The notes beneath the pieces were generated by a model that saw only the letters and a list, made by a program, of their open reading frames with translations, made no database searches and was not told the DNA's origin. Shown piece after piece: positions 8,922-19,245 of a stretch of DNA of 64,000 nt. Made by a program: the position numbers and the translations under genes. Positions within the stretch are counted from its first letter, which is position 1. Every line of letters begins with the position of its first letter. Origin of the DNA: Streptomyces sp. NBC_00442 (GTDB taxonomy: Bacteria > Actinomycetota > Actinomycetes > Streptomycetales > Streptomycetaceae); the NCBI RefSeq assembly GCF_036014195.1, contig NZ_CP107918.1:6386001-6450000 (forward strand), given 5' to 3'.

Positions 8922-9119
8922 ATGTTCTGGCCGATGACCGCCATCGCCCTCGGGTTCCTCGGGATCGCCGTCCTCGGTGTCCTCGCCGTCAAGGTGTTCG
9001 TCGAGGCACAGCGGCTCGGCCGCCAAGTGGCCGACACCACACAGCGGATCAACCGCGCGGCCGAGGAGCTGGAGCGCGCCGCGGTCGACCTCGCGGGTGC
9101 GGGGGAAACGCTGGGATGA
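8922..9119 (+). CDS. Small single-pass membrane protein
   Basis: 65 residues: one N-terminal transmembrane helix (about residues 4-24, 'TAIALGFLGIAVLGVLAVKVF'-like) followed by an amphipathic, coiled-coil-prone segment 'EAQRLGRQVADTTQRINRAAEELERAA'. ATG 8922 follows the zinc-ribbon gene by 19 bases, with a weak CCAGGAT ribosome site. No family is recognised; DUF948-like phage-tail or cell-division accessory proteins have a similar layout. It lies between pafC and tatA in the same direction. Confidence 0.65.
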   Translation: MFWPMTAIALGFLGIAVLGVLAVKVFVEAQRLGRQVADTTQRINRAAEELERAAVDLAGAGETLG

Positions 9120-9215
9120 ACAGTGCGCTCCGATGTCGTCCGTTTCGGGGCGGTACGCTGCACAACGCGGCCCAGCTAGCGAGGCGCGGTCCGCAAACGG
9201 GAGTGCGCACGGGGA

Positions 9216-9246
9216 TTGCCCTGCGTTCACCCTTGCGCGTTACGAT
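9216..9246 (+). promoter_or_regulatory. Candidate tatA promoter
   Basis: TTGCCC (9216-9221), 19-base spacer and TACGAT (9241-9246), about 85 bases before tatA. A second -10-like TACGCT lies at 9154-9159. The rest of the 9120-9331 gap shows no gene. Confidence 0.35.
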
Positions 9247-9331
9247 CGCTGCACGTAAGGAGGCCGGACACCGGTCCGGCGGTCCTCACGCAGCCCCCAA
9301 CCCTGCAGCCTCGGTGAGAAGGTAAACGCTT

Positions 9332-9616
9332 ATGTTCGGAAGGCTCGGCGCCCCCGAGATCATTCTCATCCTCATCGTCGTCGTCCTGCTGTTCGGCGCG
9401 AAGAAGCTCCCGGACATGGCGCGGTCGCTCGGCAAGTCGGCCCGCATCCTCAAGAGCGAGGCCAAGGCGATGAAGTCCGACGGTCAGCAGACCGCCCCGG
9501 CGGACCCGCCCGTCCCGGGCGAGCAGCCGCCGGCCCAGCGCACCATCCAGTCGGCGCCCGGCGACGTGAGCAGCGCTCGCCCGGTGGCCGAGCCGACGGA
9601 CACCACCAAGCGCTGA
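9332..9616 (+). CDS. tatA: Sec-independent translocase subunit TatA
   Basis: Pore-forming subunit of the twin-arginine translocase in the cytoplasmic membrane. The 94 residues start '[22 protein letters not shown]', one short membrane helix, then the FG hinge and amphipathic helix '[21 protein letters not shown]', and a Pro-rich charged tail. ATG 9332 is preceded by GAGAAGG. tatC follows after 73 bases; no tatB is seen here, which fits Streptomyces, where tatB is located elsewhere. Confidence 0.95.
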   Translation: MFGRLGAPEIILILIVVVLLFGAKKLPDMARSLGKSARILKSEAKAMKSDGQQTAPADPPVPGEQPPAQRTIQSAPGDVSSARPVAEPTDTTKR

Positions 9617-9689
9617 CACCGGGCCCCAGCAGGCGCTGCTCACCATCGGTGTGAACAGAGTGACCTGCCGCACGAGATGAGGACGTGGG

Positions 9690-10646
9690 TTGCTCAAGTC
9701 TGCCCGCAAACAACAGAGGGACCCCGAGGGGCGGATGCCTCTCTCGGACCACCTTCGTGAGCTGCGCAACCGGCTCGCGAAGGCGGTTCTGGCGATCCTG
9801 GTCTGCGCGATCGTGGCGGCGTTCTACTACAAGGACATCGCCGAACTGATCACCAAGCCGATCAAGGAGGCCGTGGACTGTACGGTGCCGTTCACCGAGC
9901 TCACCAGGAAGGACGGCGCGAAGGTCTGCGGCAACATCACGATGTCCGGCCTCATGGGGCCGTTCACCTTGATGATCAAGGTGTCGCTCGTGACGGGTGT
10001 CGTCGCGGCCAGCCCGGTCTGGCTCTACCAGCTGTGGGCGTTCGTCTCGCCCGGACTGCACAAGCACGAGAAGCGGTACTCGCTGAGCTTCGTCGCGGCG
10101 GGCTTCCCGCTCTTCCTCGCCGGTGCCTGGTTCTCGTACAACGTGCTGCCCGCGGCCGCCACGGTGCTCCTCGGCTTCACCCCCGAAGGGGTGGCCAACC
10201 TCCTGCCGCTCAACGAGCTCATCGACCTCGTCACCCGCATGATCATCGTCTTCGGCCTCTCCTTCGAGCTGCCGCTGTTCCTGGTGATGCTCAACTTCAG
10301 CGGCATTCTCACCGGCCGCCGGATGCTGGGCTGGTGGCGCGGAATGATCATGGGTGTCACGGTCTTCGCGGCGTTCGCGACGCCGACCGTCGACCCGGTC
10401 TCGATGCTCTCGCTCGCCGCCCCGATCGTCGCCCTGTACTTCGTCGCCGTCGGCGTCTCGATCGTGAACGACAAGCGACGCAAGGAGCGCGCCGCATCCG
10501 GGCCCGCCGACGACGAGGCCTCCGACCTCGACCTCACGCCCGATGACGTCGGCGCCATCGAGCCGGTGACCTCGCCCGCCGCGCTGCCCGAGCAGTCCGA
10601 CGGCGGACGCGGGAGCAAGCTCTCCGGTTACGACGACGTCACCTGA
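9690..10646 (+). CDS. tatC: Sec-independent translocase subunit TatC
   Basis: Six-helix membrane receptor for twin-arginine signal peptides. The 318 residues carry the family signature 'MPLSDHLRELRNRLAKA', the periplasmic Cys-containing loop, and 'LWAFVSPGLHKHEKRYSL' followed by helices 3-6, then a long acidic cytoplasmic tail typical of actinobacteria. The start is TTG 9690, with GATGAGGAC upstream; ATG 9735 (at MPLSDHL) would cut a conserved-looking basic leader. Co-transcribed with tatA. Confidence 0.95.
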   Translation: MLKSARKQQRDPEGRMPLSDHLRELRNRLAKAVLAILVCAIVAAFYYKDIAELITKPIKEAVDCTVPFTELTRKDGAKVCGNITMSGLMGPFTLMIKVSLVTGVVAASPVWLYQLWAFVSPGLHKHEKRYSLSFVAAGFPLFLAGAWFSYNVLPAAATVLLGFTPEGVANLLPLNELIDLVTRMIIVFGLSFELPLFLVMLNFSGILTGRRMLGWWRGMIMGVTVFAAFATPTVDPVSMLSLAAPIVALYFVAVGVSIVNDKRRKERAASGPADDEASDLDLTPDDVGAIEPVTSPAALPEQSDGGRGSKLSGYDDVT

Positions 10647-10648
10647 CC

Positions 10649-10676
10649 TTGACGTGGTCGCCGGAGCTTGTAAGGT
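10649..10676 (+). promoter_or_regulatory. Promoter giving a near-leaderless transcript of the lipid kinase gene
   Basis: TTGACG (10649-10654), 16-base spacer and TAAGGT (10671-10676). The GTG start codon at 10684 lies 7 bases after the -10, where transcription should begin, so the mRNA is probably leaderless. No Shine-Dalgarno is present. Confidence 0.6.
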
Positions 10677-10683
10677 CCGGCGG

Positions 10684-11592
10684 GTGACCAGCGAGATCAC
10701 CCTCTTCGTCAATCCCACCGCGGGACGCGGCCGGGGCGCGCACGCCGCGCAGCCGGCCGCTTCCGCATTGCGGGCCGCGGGATTCTCGGTACGCACCGTC
10801 CTCGGCGAGGACGCGGGTGACGCGCTGCGGCGCGCCCGCCGGGCGGTCGAGGCCGGCACCGGTGCCCTCGTCACCGTCGGCGGCGACGGCATGGTCAACC
10901 TCGCCCTCCAGGCCGTCGCCGGCACCACCACCCCGCTCGGCGTGATCGCCGCGGGCACCGGCAACGACTTCGCCCGCGCCCTCGGCCTGCCCGTGCGCGA
11001 CCCGGCGAAGGCCGCGGAAGTGGCGGCCCGTGCCCTCGCGGACGGGCACCTCAGGGAGATCGACCTGGGCCGGACCGGCGACCGGTGGTTCGCGACCGTC
11101 CTCGCCTCGGGCTTCGACTCCAAGGTCAACGACCGCGGCAACCGCATGCGATGGCCGGGCGGCCGCTTCAAGTACGACCTCGCGATGCTGGCCGAACTGG
11201 CCGCCTTCAAGCCCGTTCCGTACAAGGTCACCCTCGACGACGGCGAGACCCGCGAGATCGAGGCGACGCTCGTCGCCGTCGGGAACTCCTCCTCCTACGG
11301 AGGCGGCATGCGCATCTGCGCCGGCGCCGACCTCACCGACGGGCTCTTCGACGTCACGGTCGTCGGCGACTGCTCGCGCGCCACGCTCATCAAGGTCTTC
11401 CCGCGCGTCTACCGGGGCACCCACCTGGACCACCCCGTGGTCAGCACCTACCGCGCCGCCTCGATCGCGCTGGCCGCGCCCGGCATCACCGGCTACGCCG
11501 ACGGGGAGCCGCTCGGCCCGCTCCCGCTCACCGCGGAGTGTGTACGCGCCGCGGTACGGGTATTGGCACCGGTACCGGCGTCCGGCCGGTAG
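10684..11592 (+). CDS. Diacylglycerol kinase family lipid kinase
   Basis: Cytosolic, membrane-associated kinase that phosphorylates diacylglycerol or a related lipid. The 302 residues contain 'LFVNPTAGRGRG' (7-18), the ATP-binding GGDGM at 66-70 and GTGND at 91-95, and the C-terminal YegS-like beta domain ('IEATLVAVGNSSSYGGGMRICAGADLTDG'). GTG 10684 is chosen over an upstream frame extension because it starts directly at the conserved strand and sits at the predicted transcription start. The exact lipid substrate is not readable. Confidence 0.88.
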   Translation: MTSEITLFVNPTAGRGRGAHAAQPAASALRAAGFSVRTVLGEDAGDALRRARRAVEAGTGALVTVGGDGMVNLALQAVAGTTTPLGVIAAGTGNDFARALGLPVRDPAKAAEVAARALADGHLREIDLGRTGDRWFATVLASGFDSKVNDRGNRMRWPGGRFKYDLAMLAELAAFKPVPYKVTLDDGETREIEATLVAVGNSSSYGGGMRICAGADLTDGLFDVTVVGDCSRATLIKVFPRVYRGTHLDHPVVSTYRAASIALAAPGITGYADGEPLGPLPLTAECVRAAVRVLAPVPASGR

Positions 11593-11661
11593 GCCTCGGC
11601 ACCGGGCCTCCCATAAAGATCGCGACCTCTGTCGGAGGCGGCGGGTAGGCTCGAAGACAAG

Positions 11662-14490
11662 ATGACAGAGGACCTCTCACCAGCCGAAGCGTACGCAGCT
11701 GCCCGGCTCCGCGCCGCCGAGCAGGCCACCGCGCTCGCACCCTTCCGTGACCTGTACGAATTCGATCTGGACCCCTTCCAGATCGAGGCCTGTCAGGCCC
11801 TCGAAGCCGGAAAGGGCGTGCTCGTCGCGGCCCCCACCGGCTCGGGCAAGACCATCGTCGGCGAATTCGCCGTGCACCTGGCCCTCGGGCAGGGCCGCAA
11901 ATGCTTCTACACCACGCCCATCAAGGCACTGTCCAACCAGAAGTACGCCGACCTGGCGCGCCGCTACGGCGCCGACAAGGTGGGCCTGCTGACCGGCGAC
12001 AACAGTGTCAACGCGGACGCGCCCGTGGTCGTCATGACCACCGAAGTGCTCCGCAACATGCTGTACGCGGGCTCCCAGGCGCTCATCGGCCTGGGATACG
12101 TGGTGATGGACGAGGTGCACTACCTCTCCGACCGCTTCCGCGGCGCCGTATGGGAAGAGGTGATCATCCACCTTCCCGAATCCGTCACGCTCGTGTCGCT
12201 GTCGGCGACGGTCTCCAACGCGGAGGAGTTCGGCGACTGGCTCGACACCGTGCGCGGCGACACCGAAGTGATCGTCTCCGAGCACCGGCCGGTGCCGCTG
12301 TGGCAGCACGTCATGGCCGGGCGGCGGATGTACGACCTCTTCGAGGAGGAGTCCGACCACGGGGGCCGCGGCATCGCCCGGCGCGAGGTCAACCCCGACC
12401 TGCTGCGCATGGCCCGCCTGGAGAACCAGAAGACGTACAACCCGCGCGAGCGGCGCCGCGGCAAGATGGTGCGCGAGGCCGACCGCGAGCGGGAGCGCCG
12501 CTCGCGGTCGCGGATCTGGACGCCGGGGCGCCCCGAAGTCATCGAACGGCTCGACGCCGAAGGCCTGTTGCCGGCCATCACCTTCATCTTCAGCCGCGCC
12601 GCCTGCGAGGCCGCCGTCCAGCAGTGCATGTACGCGGGGCTGCGGCTCAACGACGAGGAGGGCCGCCAGAAGGTCCGCGAGATCGTCGAGGAGCGCACCG
12701 CCTCCATCCCCGGTGAGGACCTGCACGTCCTCGGCTACTACGAGTGGCTCGAAGGTCTGGAGCGCGGCATCGCCGCCCACCACGCCGGCATGCTGCCGAC
12801 CTTCAAGGAGGTCGTGGAAGACCTGTTCGTGCGCGGCCTGGTGAAGGCCGTGTTCGCCACCGAGACGCTCGCCCTCGGCATCAACATGCCGGCGCGCTCG
12901 GTGGTGCTGGAGAAGCTCGTCAAGTGGAACGGCGAGCAGCACGCCGACATCACCCCCGGCGAGTACACCCAGCTGACCGGCCGGGCCGGGCGCCGCGGTA
13001 TCGACGTCGAGGGCCACGCGGTGGTCCTGTGGCAGCGCGGCATGGACCCGGACGCGCTCGCGGGTCTGGCCGGCACGCGCACGTATCCGCTGCGCTCCAG
13101 CTTCAAGCCCTCGTACAACATGGCCGTCAACCTGGTCCAGCAGTTCGGGCGGCACCGCTCGCGCGAGCTGCTCGAAACGTCCTTCGCGCAGTTCCAGGCC
13201 GACAAGTCGGTGGTCGGCATCTCGCGTCAGGTGCAGCGCAACGAGGAGGGCCTGGACGGCTACCGGGAGGGCATGCGCTGCCACTTGGGCGATTTCGAGG
13301 AGTACGCCCGGCTGCGGCGCGACCTCAAGGACCGTGAGACCGACCTCGCCAAGCACGGCGCCGCCCAGCGCAGGGCCGCCGCGGCGGCGTCCCTGGAGAA
13401 GCTGAAGCCGGGCGACATCATTCACGTGCCCACCGGCAAGTTCGCGGGCCTCGCCCTGGTCCTCGACCCCGGGATCCCCGCGGGCCGCACCAACGGCCAC
13501 CGCGGCTTCGAGCAGCACGACGGGCCCCGCCCGCTCGTGCTGACCGCCGAGCGGCAGGTCAAGAGGCTCGCCTCGATCGACTTCCCGGTGCCCGTGGAGG
13601 CCCTGGAGCGGATGAGGGTCCCGAAGTCGTTCAACGCGCGCTCGCCGCAGTCCCGCCGGGACCTGGCGTCCGCGCTGCGCACCAAGGCCGGTCACATCGT
13701 CCCCGAGCGGCACCGCAAGGCCCGCTCCGAGGCCGCCGACGACCGCGAGATCACCCGGCTGCGCACCGCGCTGCGGGCCCACCCCTGCCACGGCTGCGAC
13801 GAGCGCGAGGACCATGCACGCTGGGCCGAGCGCTACTACCGCCTCCAGCGCGACACCCAGCAGCTGGAGCGGCGCATCGAGGGGCGCACCAACACCATCG
13901 CGCGCACCTTCGACCGCATCGTGTCGCTGCTCACCGAGCTCGACTATCTGCGCGACGACGAGGTCACCGAGCACGGCAAGCGCCTGGCCCGTCTCTACGG
14001 CGAGCTCGACCTGCTGGCGAGCGAATGCCTGCGCGCACGCGTCTGGGAAGGCCTGAGCCCGGCCGAACTCGCGGCCTGCGTATCGGCGTTGGTGTACGAG
14101 GCGCGCCAGTCCGACGACGCGGTGGCGCCCAAGACGCCGTCCGGCAACGCCAAGGCGGCGCTCGGCGAGATGGTGCGGATCTGGGGCCGGCTCGACGCCC
14201 TGGAAGAGGACCACAAGATCAACCAGGCGGAGGGCGTGGGGCAGCGCGAGCCCGACTTCGGGTTCGCGTGGGCGGCCTACCAGTGGGCCAGCGACAAGGG
14301 CCTGGACGAAGTGCTCCGCGAGGCCGACATGCCCGCCGGCGACTTCGTCCGCTGGTGCAAGCAGGTCATCGACGTCCTGGGGCAGATCGCGGCGGCGGCC
14401 CCGCGGGAGAACAGCACGGTCTCCAAGAACGCCCGCAAGGCGGTGGACGCGCTCCTGCGCGGCGTCGTCGCCTACAGCTCGGTCGGCTGA
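11662..14490 (+). CDS. Ski2-like DEAD/DEAH-box helicase
   Basis: 942-residue superfamily 2 RNA/DNA helicase of the Ski2/Mtr4/HelY type. Motif I APTGSGKT is at residues 57-64, motif II DEVH at 150-153, motif III SAT at 181-183 and motif VI 'QLTGRAGRRGID' in the second RecA domain, with a C-terminal DSHCT-like helical domain. Mycobacterial HelY is the recalled relative. A -10-like TAGGCT (11646-11651) lies 10 bases before ATG 11662 with no clear Shine-Dalgarno, so translation may be near-leaderless. Likely role is RNA processing or turnover. Confidence 0.92.
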   Translation: MTEDLSPAEAYAAARLRAAEQATALAPFRDLYEFDLDPFQIEACQALEAGKGVLVAAPTGSGKTIVGEFAVHLALGQGRKCFYTTPIKALSNQKYADLARRYGADKVGLLTGDNSVNADAPVVVMTTEVLRNMLYAGSQALIGLGYVVMDEVHYLSDRFRGAVWEEVIIHLPESVTLVSLSATVSNAEEFGDWLDTVRGDTEVIVSEHRPVPLWQHVMAGRRMYDLFEEESDHGGRGIARREVNPDLLRMARLENQKTYNPRERRRGKMVREADRERERRSRSRIWTPGRPEVIERLDAEGLLPAITFIFSRAACEAAVQQCMYAGLRLNDEEGRQKVREIVEERTASIPGEDLHVLGYYEWLEGLERGIAAHHAGMLPTFKEVVEDLFVRGLVKAVFATETLALGINMPARSVVLEKLVKWNGEQHADITPGEYTQLTGRAGRRGIDVEGHAVVLWQRGMDPDALAGLAGTRTYPLRSSFKPSYNMAVNLVQQFGRHRSRELLETSFAQFQADKSVVGISRQVQRNEEGLDGYREGMRCHLGDFEEYARLRRDLKDRETDLAKHGAAQRRAAAAASLEKLKPGDIIHVPTGKFAGLALVLDPGIPAGRTNGHRGFEQHDGPRPLVLTAERQVKRLASIDFPVPVEALERMRVPKSFNARSPQSRRDLASALRTKAGHIVPERHRKARSEAADDREITRLRTALRAHPCHGCDEREDHARWAERYYRLQRDTQQLERRIEGRTNTIARTFDRIVSLLTELDYLRDDEVTEHGKRLARLYGELDLLASECLRARVWEGLSPAELAACVSALVYEARQSDDAVAPKTPSGNAKAALGEMVRIWGRLDALEEDHKINQAEGVGQREPDFGFAWAAYQWASDKGLDEVLREADMPAGDFVRWCKQVIDVLGQIAAAAPRENSTVSKNARKAVDALLRGVVAYSSVG

Positions 14491-14673
14491 CCGGCCGGTC
14501 GGCCGGGCGCCACGCCGGGTGTCCCGCCGACCTTATGGGGCGCCCGGTGTGTGCGGCCCCCCGTCGGAGTTCCGGCCGCCGGGGGGCGGCTCCCTGCCCG
14601 CCACCGACCACCCCGAGCGGGGTCGAACCCTCGCCACCCGGTGCCTTTCGCCGCGTGTGCGACGATCGTTTTC

Positions 14674-15303
14674 ATGAGCTCCACGACGGGACGGAAGGCC
14701 GGACGGCCGCGGGCGGTCCAGCGGCCCGACACCGGGCTCGCCGCGCGCGATGAACTCCTGTGCGCGGCGGCCGAGTTGTTCACGCTGCACGGCTATGCGG
14801 CGACGACGACCCGGACGGTGGCGGAGCGGGCGGGGCTGCGCCAAGCCACGATGTACCACTATTTCTCGGGCAAGGAGGACCTCCTGGCCGAGCTGCTCGA
14901 ATCGACGGTCACCCCCTCCCTCGGCCTGGCGCGCCGGCTCCTGGACGACTGCACGCGCGGCGCCGAGGAGCGGCTGCGCGCGCTGTGCCGTTTCGACGTG
15001 GAGCTGCTGTGCGGCGGCCCCCACAACCTGGGGGCCCTGTATCTCCTCCCCGAGGTGCGGGCCGAGCGCTTCGCGGTGTTCCACCGCAACCGCGCCGAAC
15101 TGAAGGCGGCGTACGCGGAGCTGCTCGCGGGCACGCGCGCCTGCGCCGGCCTTGGCGCCGACGAGCTCGCGCTGCGTACGGATCTCGTCTTCGGCCTGAT
15201 CGAGGGCGTCATCCTGATCCACCGCTCGTCCCCCGGCCGAGCGGTACCGGCCTTCGCCGCGGCCACCGCGGACGCGGCGCTGCGGATCGCGGGGGCCGGC
15301 TGA
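14674..15303 (+). CDS. TetR-family transcriptional regulator
   Basis: 209 residues with an N-terminal helix-turn-helix typical of TetR: 'RDELLCAAAELFTLHGYAATTTRTVAERAGLRQATMYHYFSGKEDLL' (about residues 27-73). The C-terminal ligand domain is unremarkable and gives no effector. ATG 14674 has no Shine-Dalgarno; the frame continues upstream but the HTH spacing favours this start. The 183-base gap before it shows no gene. No obvious target gene is adjacent: the helicase is upstream and a convergent ADP-ribosylglycohydrolase lies downstream. Confidence 0.86.
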   Translation: MSSTTGRKAGRPRAVQRPDTGLAARDELLCAAAELFTLHGYAATTTRTVAERAGLRQATMYHYFSGKEDLLAELLESTVTPSLGLARRLLDDCTRGAEERLRALCRFDVELLCGGPHNLGALYLLPEVRAERFAVFHRNRAELKAAYAELLAGTRACAGLGADELALRTDLVFGLIEGVILIHRSSPGRAVPAFAAATADAALRIAGAG

Positions 15304-15342
15304 GTAGGGGGTTCCCCGGCCGCACGGGCACGCGCCCGCCCC

Positions 15343-16326
15343 TTATGCGACCGTCCCCGCCAACTCCCGCGCCAGGCGTGCCAGTTCGGTCACCCGCAGA
15401 ACCCGGTCCCCGCACCCCGGCACGGGCACGTGCAGGGGATCCGTCCAGCGGGCCGGAATGGCGCGCACGCCGTAGCGGGCTCCGGCCAGGCCGCCGGTGA
15501 CGGCCGCGACCGTGTCCGTGTCGCCGCCCAGGTCGATCGCCGCACCCAGCGCCCCCTCGAACGAGTCCGTCGTGCGCAGCGCCCACAGGGCGGAAGCCAG
15601 GCACGGCCATACCGCGCCGTTGAACTCCGTGGCGTCGTCGGGGTGCCATCCGGGTGCCAGGACCGCCGCCCAGCGCGCGCGGTGCTCGCGGTGGACGGCG
15701 GCCAGCGCGTCCAGCACGGCCGCGAGGGGATCGGCGCCGTCCAGCGCGGCACGGATCAGCTCGTGGTAGATCGCCGTGCCTTCCCAGGCGGCCCGGTCGC
15801 CGTGGGTGAGTGCGGCGATGCGGCGGGCGGCGGCCATCGTGGCCTCGCGGCCGGCGTCCGCGAAGTACACCGCGGCCGTGGTGGCCCGCATCAGTGAACC
15901 GTTGCCCGCCGCATGCCTGTTGACCTGGAAGTGGAGCGCGGCCGCGCGGTCCCAGGGGTCGCCGCTGGTCAGGACCGCCTCGGTCTGGAGCCCTATGTCC
16001 TTGGGGTCCGAGGCCGCCCAGCGCTGGAAGCGCCGGAAGACGTCGGCCGGTTCGAGACCGCCGTGTTCCAGGAGGGAATCGGCGACGAGGACCGCCATCT
16101 GCGTGTCGTCGGTCGCCTCGCCGGGATCCCAGCCGCCGCCCCCGCACATCGTGCCGGCACCGTCGGGGAAGCGCCGCGCATAGACACCGGGGGGCCCGAA
16201 TTCGAACGGTGCGCCGAGCGCGTCGCCCACCGCCGAGCCGATGACCGCTCCCTCGGCCCGCTCGGCCCGTTCCGTGGTGCTGCCCGTCACGACGCGTCCG
16301 GCTGTGCCCCCGTCTTCCATGTCCAT
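15343..16326 (-). CDS. ADP-ribosylglycohydrolase family protein
   Basis: 327-residue DraG/ARH-type hydrolase that removes ADP-ribose from modified proteins or small molecules. It shows the N-terminal 'GAVIGSAVGDALGAPFEFG', the metal-binding 'TDDTQM' at about residues 72-77 and the C-terminal 'GGDTDTVAAVTGGLAGA', so both magnesium sites look intact. ATG 16326 (MDMEDG) is preferred over the longer frame to 16413, which would extend across the divergent promoter of the PadR gene. No partner ADP-ribosyltransferase is in the window. Confidence 0.9.
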   Translation of the reverse strand: MDMEDGGTAGRVVTGSTTERAERAEGAVIGSAVGDALGAPFEFGPPGVYARRFPDGAGTMCGGGGWDPGEATDDTQMAVLVADSLLEHGGLEPADVFRRFQRWAASDPKDIGLQTEAVLTSGDPWDRAAALHFQVNRHAAGNGSLMRATTAAVYFADAGREATMAAARRIAALTHGDRAAWEGTAIYHELIRAALDGADPLAAVLDALAAVHREHRARWAAVLAPGWHPDDATEFNGAVWPCLASALWALRTTDSFEGALGAAIDLGGDTDTVAAVTGGLAGARYGVRAIPARWTDPLHVPVPGCGDRVLRVTELARLARELAGTVA

Positions 16327-16396
16327 GCCGGTCACGCTACCCAGCGTGGGGGCCGCACGGGCGCGGGGGAGGTTTCCAGAACGCGATACATCGTGG

Positions 16397-16425
16397 TTGA
16401 CGGTCCGCCACACTCGCGATATGTT
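16397..16425 (+). promoter_or_regulatory. Promoter of the padR-ABC unit
   Basis: TTGACG (16397-16402), 17-base spacer and TATGTT (16420-16425), a near-ideal vegetative promoter for this organism. The predicted transcription start is near 16432, 27 bases before ATG 16459. Confidence 0.65.
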
Positions 16426-16458
16426 CGGCTACGAGTAATCGGGAACGAGGTGGAGGCG

Positions 16459-17127
16459 ATGGCAGTCGGGCGGCGCAAGCTCCGCAACCCCCTGGCGCTG
16501 GCCGTTCTGGTGCTGCTTGCCGAGCGGTCGCCGATGCATCCGTACGAGATCGCCCAGACTCTGCGCCGACGCGGCAAGGAGCACAGCATCAAGATCAATT
16601 ACGGCTCGCTCTACACCGTCGTCCAGAACCTGGAGAAGCACGGCTTCGTGGAGGTCGCCGACGTCCAGCGGCAGGGCAACCGCCCCGAGCGCACGCGCTA
16701 CGCCCTCACCCCGGCGGGCCGCGAGGAGATGCTCGACTGGATGGCGGACATCGTCGCGGTGCCCGTGCACGAGTTCCCGATCTTCGAGACGGCGCTGTGC
16801 CTCATGGGCGTCCTGCCGCCCGACGAGGTCGCCGCGCTCCTCAAGCAGCGCGTCAATTCGCTGGAGGTGCAGGCCGCCGGGCTCCGAGGAGCGCTGCGCA
16901 AGCTGTGCGAGACACTGCCGCGGGTGCTGCTCGTGGAGAGCGAGTACCAGCTCCACATGATCGATGCCGAGGTCCAGTGGGTGCGCGGCTTCCTCGAGGA
17001 AATGGCCGACGGCACCCTGGACGGCCTCGACGGCTGGCGCACCTGGCACGCCACGGGCCGACTCCCGCAGGAATGGGAGCACTTGGAGGACGAGGACCAC
17101 TCCCGGGGCGACACCGCCGGCTCATGA
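16459..17127 (+). CDS. PadR-family transcriptional regulator
   Basis: 222 residues. The N-terminal PadR winged helix is clear: 'NPLALAVLVLLAERSPMHPYEIAQTLRRRG' followed by 'YGSLYTVVQNLEKHGFVE' and 'RTRYALTPAGREEML'. A long helical C-terminal dimerisation domain follows. ATG 16459 has ACGAGG eight bases upstream; an in-frame GTG at 16450 overlaps that site and is less likely. It precedes a two-gene ABC exporter, the classic PadR-controlled arrangement, so it probably represses the exporter and itself in response to a toxic compound. Confidence 0.9.
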   Translation: MAVGRRKLRNPLALAVLVLLAERSPMHPYEIAQTLRRRGKEHSIKINYGSLYTVVQNLEKHGFVEVADVQRQGNRPERTRYALTPAGREEMLDWMADIVAVPVHEFPIFETALCLMGVLPPDEVAALLKQRVNSLEVQAAGLRGALRKLCETLPRVLLVESEYQLHMIDAEVQWVRGFLEEMADGTLDGLDGWRTWHATGRLPQEWEHLEDEDHSRGDTAGS

Positions 17128-17189
17128 CCGGCGGCGCGCCACCGCACGTGGACGGACAGACGCACAGAGACAGGCAGTTGAACGCAGAG

Positions 17190-17239
17190 AACCCCGGCAC
17201 GGGCTGTTGCAGCAGCCCACACCGGGGTTGCGACCCCGG
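17190..17239 (+). promoter_or_regulatory. Two mutually exclusive hairpins in the padR-ABC leader
   Basis: Hairpin A pairs AACCCCGG (17190-17197) with CCGGGGTT (17222-17229) and encloses GGGCTG/CAGCCC (17201-17206 and 17213-17218). Hairpin B pairs CCGGGGT (17222-17228) with ACCCCGG (17233-17239) around a TGCG loop. Bases 17222-17228 belong to both, so only one can form. There is no T run. The site lies in the 232-base gap between padR and the ABC ATPase gene and could be a terminator or a conditional switch. Confidence 0.5.
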
Positions 17240-17359
17240 ACCGGACCCGCGCGAAGCAGGCCAGGCGATCGAGGTGCGGCACGCCAAGGATAGCCCGGCG
17301 CTCCCACGCGGATCGGTCCGTCATTTCGGCCAACCCGCTCACCACAGGAGAGCCTCGTC

Positions 17360-18378
<1,019 letters not shown>

Positions 18379-18382
<4 letters not shown>

Positions 18383-19224
18383 CCACCCGAGCACCTGCCC
18401 CCGCTCCCGCTCCTGTCCCCGCCCCGGTCCCGGCCGTCGCCCTCAAGGGCCCCAACGTCCTCGCCCAGACCTGGTACATGACGCAGCGTCAGCTGATGGC
18501 GATCTTCCGCCAGCCCGCCTATCTCCTCATCACCCTCATCCAGCCGGTGATCTGGCTCTTCCTCTTCGGCAACCTCTTCAAGAAGGTCGTCCAGCTCGGG
18601 GGCTTCGGCACCACCTCGTACCTGGACTACCTGGTGCCCGGCATCGTCCTGATGAGCGCGCTCGGCTCCAGCATGTGGGCCGGCATGGGCACCCTCGAGG
18701 AGATCGAGCGCGGCACGCTCAACCGGTTCCTCACCACACCGGTCAGCCGTGGCGCCCTGATGAATGCCAATGTCGTCCAGAACGGCATCAGCATCACCGT
18801 CCAGACCGTCATCATCCTGCTGCTCGGCAAGCTCGGCGGGGCCCACTACCCCGGCGGATTCGGCGGGTTGGTCATTCTCGCGGTCGCGGCGATCCTGCTC
18901 GGCACGGTCTTCGGCGCGTTCTCCAACGCGCTGGGCATGCTGGTCCGCCAGCGCGAGTCGATCATCGGCATCAACACCTTCCTGCTGCTGCCGCTGACCT
19001 TCCTGTCCTCGGCGTTCATGGCGCCGGCCCAGATGCCCTCCTGGATGCGGCACATCGCCGACTTCAACCCGCTCAACTGGGGCATGGTGGCGGGCCGTTC
19101 GGCCATGTCCGCCGACCCGGACCTCGGCCTCGTCCTCGGCCGGGGCGGCGCGCTCCTGGCCCTCGCGATCGTCGCGGTCCGGCTGTCGACCCGTACGTTC
19201 CGCTCGTACCAGAAGTCGGTGTAG
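18379..19224 (+). CDS. ABC-2 type transporter permease, DrrB-like
   Basis: 281-residue membrane subunit of the exporter. After a Pro/Ala-rich N-terminus it has six hydrophobic segments and the ABC-2 core ('MTQRQLMAIFRQPAYLLITLIQPVIW', 'LEEIERGTLNRFLTTPVSRGALMNANVVQN', 'FLSSAFMAPAQMPSWMRHIADFNPLNW'). ATG 18379 overlaps the ATPase stop. A 17-bp terminator hairpin follows the stop by 21 bases. Together with the PadR gene it forms a likely drug-efflux operon. Confidence 0.92.
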
Positions 19225-19245
19225 CGGCGCGGCGCACGCCCCGGA

